The notes below the pieces were generated by a model. It ran no database searches and was not told where the DNA came from. It saw only the letters and a program-made list of their open reading frames with translations. 64,000 bases of DNA from Engraulis encrasicolus. Its lineage: Eukaryota; Chordata; Actinopteri; Clupeiformes; Engraulidae. The DNA lies in the NCBI RefSeq assembly GCF_034702125.1, contig NC_085876.1:29569079-29633078 (forward strand). The letters are read 5' to 3'. This document shows positions 61,977 through 64,000 of this stretch, in pieces (the stretch's first letter is position 1; each line of letters begins with the position of its first letter). The translations under genes were made by a program, and so were the position numbers.

Positions 61977-62215
61977 AGTCAAGTCAAGTCAAGTAGGTTT
62001 TATTGTCAATTTCTTTACATGCACTGGTCATACAAAGAATTTGAAATTACATTTCTTGCTTTCCCATACAGACATAGACTAATCTAGGTAAGGACATAGA
62101 CAGTATAGACATAGACAGTACTTATACATGGACTTAAGACAGTATGGACATAGACAGTGCTCATACAGACATTTAAAGTGCAAGACTGGACAACAGAAGA
62201 CTTGTAGAGGATAGA
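61977..62215 (-). mobile_element. Retroposon 3' end with pentamer tail, reverse
   Basis: Reverse complement of 2505-2735: (AAGTC)n, then 'tgtcaatttctttacatgcactgg', then 'gacatagacagta' repeats. Confidence 0.6.
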
Positions 62216-62309
62216 TCACTCACGTCATGTTTGACAAGATTGTATTTGGTGGCGGCCATAGTCAACAACATCGTCTCACTAGTCTGGATGAAAACAGGAA
62301 ACTAGAATG

Positions 62310-64000
62310 ATGTTTCTTTATTTTCTTAATTTCTTTATTGAGCAATAGCATTACAAAGACTCAAAAAGGATGGGGTGAACCCCAAACATAAAAAGTTGCT
62401 CACTTTTCTTTTTAACATTTTCAGAAAAAACATTCACCCTCCCGCCCCTCCCACGCCCACATCCCCAACAACCCCATGTTAAGCACAGCGCATGAATGAA
62501 ATTCAATTAAAATTACAAATGACAGGAAGAAAAAGGATTAATGACAGAGATTTAAAAATAATAATAATAAAAATTAAATAAATAAATAAAAAAAAAACTT
62601 AAGGGGATAAGAATGAATAAATAATAATACAAAATAAACAAATAGTAACAAAATAATAATAATGATTAAAAAAAAATAGAAACCTCAGATCTGTGTCTCT
62701 TCTGGTTCAATGTCTAGAGTGTCTATGATGGACAGCAGGTCCTGTTCAATTTACTCAATGAGCCATTAAGGGAAAACCTAAGCCTTTCCAACTTCAAGTA
62801 AAACAGAATTTCTTTAACCCAACGACTGTAAGAGGGGGGTGCAGTGTGTTTCCGGTTAAGCAAAATTAAACGCCTTGCCAGTAAAGAACAGAAAGTCATA
62901 CAGTGTTGGACTTTGCTAGAATAAGATTTAGTTTGAATTACACCGAAAATGGCTGGGAGAGGATGGGGATCTTCCCCCACATCATAGGCCTTGTGGAGGG
63001 TACCAAATATGGCAGACCAAAAAGTTTTCAGCTTCGGGCATGACCAAAACATGTGTATGAGGTCAGCAGGAGTCTGGTTACATCTATTACAAGTGTCTGC
63101 AACGTTGGGGTAGAATTTTGACAGTCTGTGATTTGTATAGTAAATCCTGTGTATTAATTTACATTGGATTAGACCATGTCGTGCGCAGATAGAGGAGTTG
63201 TGTACCAGTTGTAAGATATTAGTCCACTGGTCCTCCTCAAGAGTCAGACCTAGATCTTGCTCCCACTTGTTTTTTGTTTGTTGAGGAAAGACAGCGGTAG
63301 TGGAGTCTAGCGCCCTAAAAATTTGTGAAATATTTCCCCTCTGATTGGGGTCCATCAAGAAAAGGTTATCAGCTACAGTCTGTACAGGAAGATTTGGAAA
63401 CTCAGGGTAATTTTTCTGAACAAAGTCTCTGATTTGAAAAAATCTAAAGAGGTGAGAGGGAGGAAGTTTAAATTTGGTCGATAAACCGGCAAAGGACATA
63501 AATGTGCCACCATCATAAAGATCATTAATTGACACAATGCCCCTGTCATGCCACAATTTAAAAGCAGAGTCCATAGTAGATGGTTTGAAGTTATGGTTGT
63601 TTAGTATTGGTGCATAAATTGAGCAGTCTCTCAAGCCAAAATGCTTTCTGAATTGCAACCAGATTTTGAGGGATTGTTTGACTACTGGATTTTGGCTTGC
63701 GTTCACCGTTGATAAAGTGAGGGGGGAGCAAAGCCATGCCCTCAATGAGGACTGAGAAGAAGACAGTTCCATTTTTACCCAAGCAGGCTGGTTGGTCGTG
63801 GATTGGTCGGTCCAATATAGCAATTTATGAATATTGGCTGCCCAGTAATAATGTAAAAAATTGGGCAGAGCAAGACCCCCTACTCTTTTGGGTAGTTGTA
63901 AGATTTTTTTCCGCATACGCACAGGTTTACTTGCCCAGAGAAATTTAGACACTGATTTGTCCAATTTGTCAAAAAACTTTTTTGAAATGAGTGCAGGAAT
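62310..64000 (-). mobile_element. L1-clade LINE, 3' part, runs off window
   Basis: The - strand frame 63964-62723 codes the ORF2 C-terminal half (RKKILQLPKRVGGLALPNFLHYYWAAN, CNRCNQTPADLIHMFWSCPK). It is open at the window edge in practice, since coding similarity continues to 64000. The frame ends TCCPS, but the next phase reads on (EQDLLSIIDTLDIE), so a late frameshift is likely. It is a different family from the copy in dus3l. The A/T-rich 3' UTR extends to about 62310. Confidence 0.85.

Overview
This is vertebrate nuclear DNA, and the gene content and repeats point to a ray-finned (teleost) fish: intron-rich genes with GT..AG junctions, very long CA/GT microsatellites, and dense hAT, Tc1-type and TTAA-flanked DNA transposons, tRNA-derived SINEs and L1-clade LINEs. 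I do not name a species. Bacterial-style signals (operons, RBS, CRISPR, origins) are not expected and none were seen.

Three protein-coding genes could be rebuilt exon by exon, each with consistent splice phases from start to stop. (1) A secreted von Willebrand D-domain protein of the IgGFc-binding-protein/zonadhesin-like group, + strand, 15187-30026, 13 coding exons, 974 aa: signal peptide, two VWD-C8-TIL units, and a degenerate third D-like domain. (2) dus3l, tRNA-dihydrouridine synthase 3-like, - strand, 49027 down to 35272, 15 coding exons, 666 aa, with two CCCH zinc fingers and the Dus catalytic domain. (3) mterf1, mitochondrial transcription termination factor 1, - strand, 56753 down to 53783, 4 coding exons, 385 aa, with a probable upstream non-coding exon at 57447-57475. 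Their products work separately: secreted mucin-type protein, tRNA modification, mitochondrial DNA binding.

Layout: 1-14.8 kb is gene-free and repeat-filled (CA tracts, a tandem repeat nested in a hAT-like element, SINEs, MITEs). 14.8-30.4 kb is the D-domain gene, whose introns carry many MITEs. 30.4-34.3 kb holds three terminal-inverted-repeat elements and a SINE. 35.3-49 kb is dus3l, with a nearly complete L1 ORF2 copy inside intron 12. 49.65-52.73 kb is a 3.1-kb element with about 630-bp inverted ends between dus3l and mterf1. 53.8-57.5 kb is mterf1. 57.5-64 kb is repeats and LINE fragments; an L1-clade LINE runs off the right edge.

The most unusual pattern is that short tandem duplications repeatedly include exon-intron junctions in all three genes: the mterf1 exon 3 acceptor, the dus3l exon 6 and 14 donors and parts of exons 13 and 14, and the D-domain gene exon 12 donor. 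Decayed copies of splice sites with a few exon codons are thereby laid out in the introns. Several transposon ends also sit within 5-25 bp of working splice sites. No new enzymatic or defence system was found; the large inverted-repeat element with a Cys-rich ORF is the best candidate for an undescribed mobile family.
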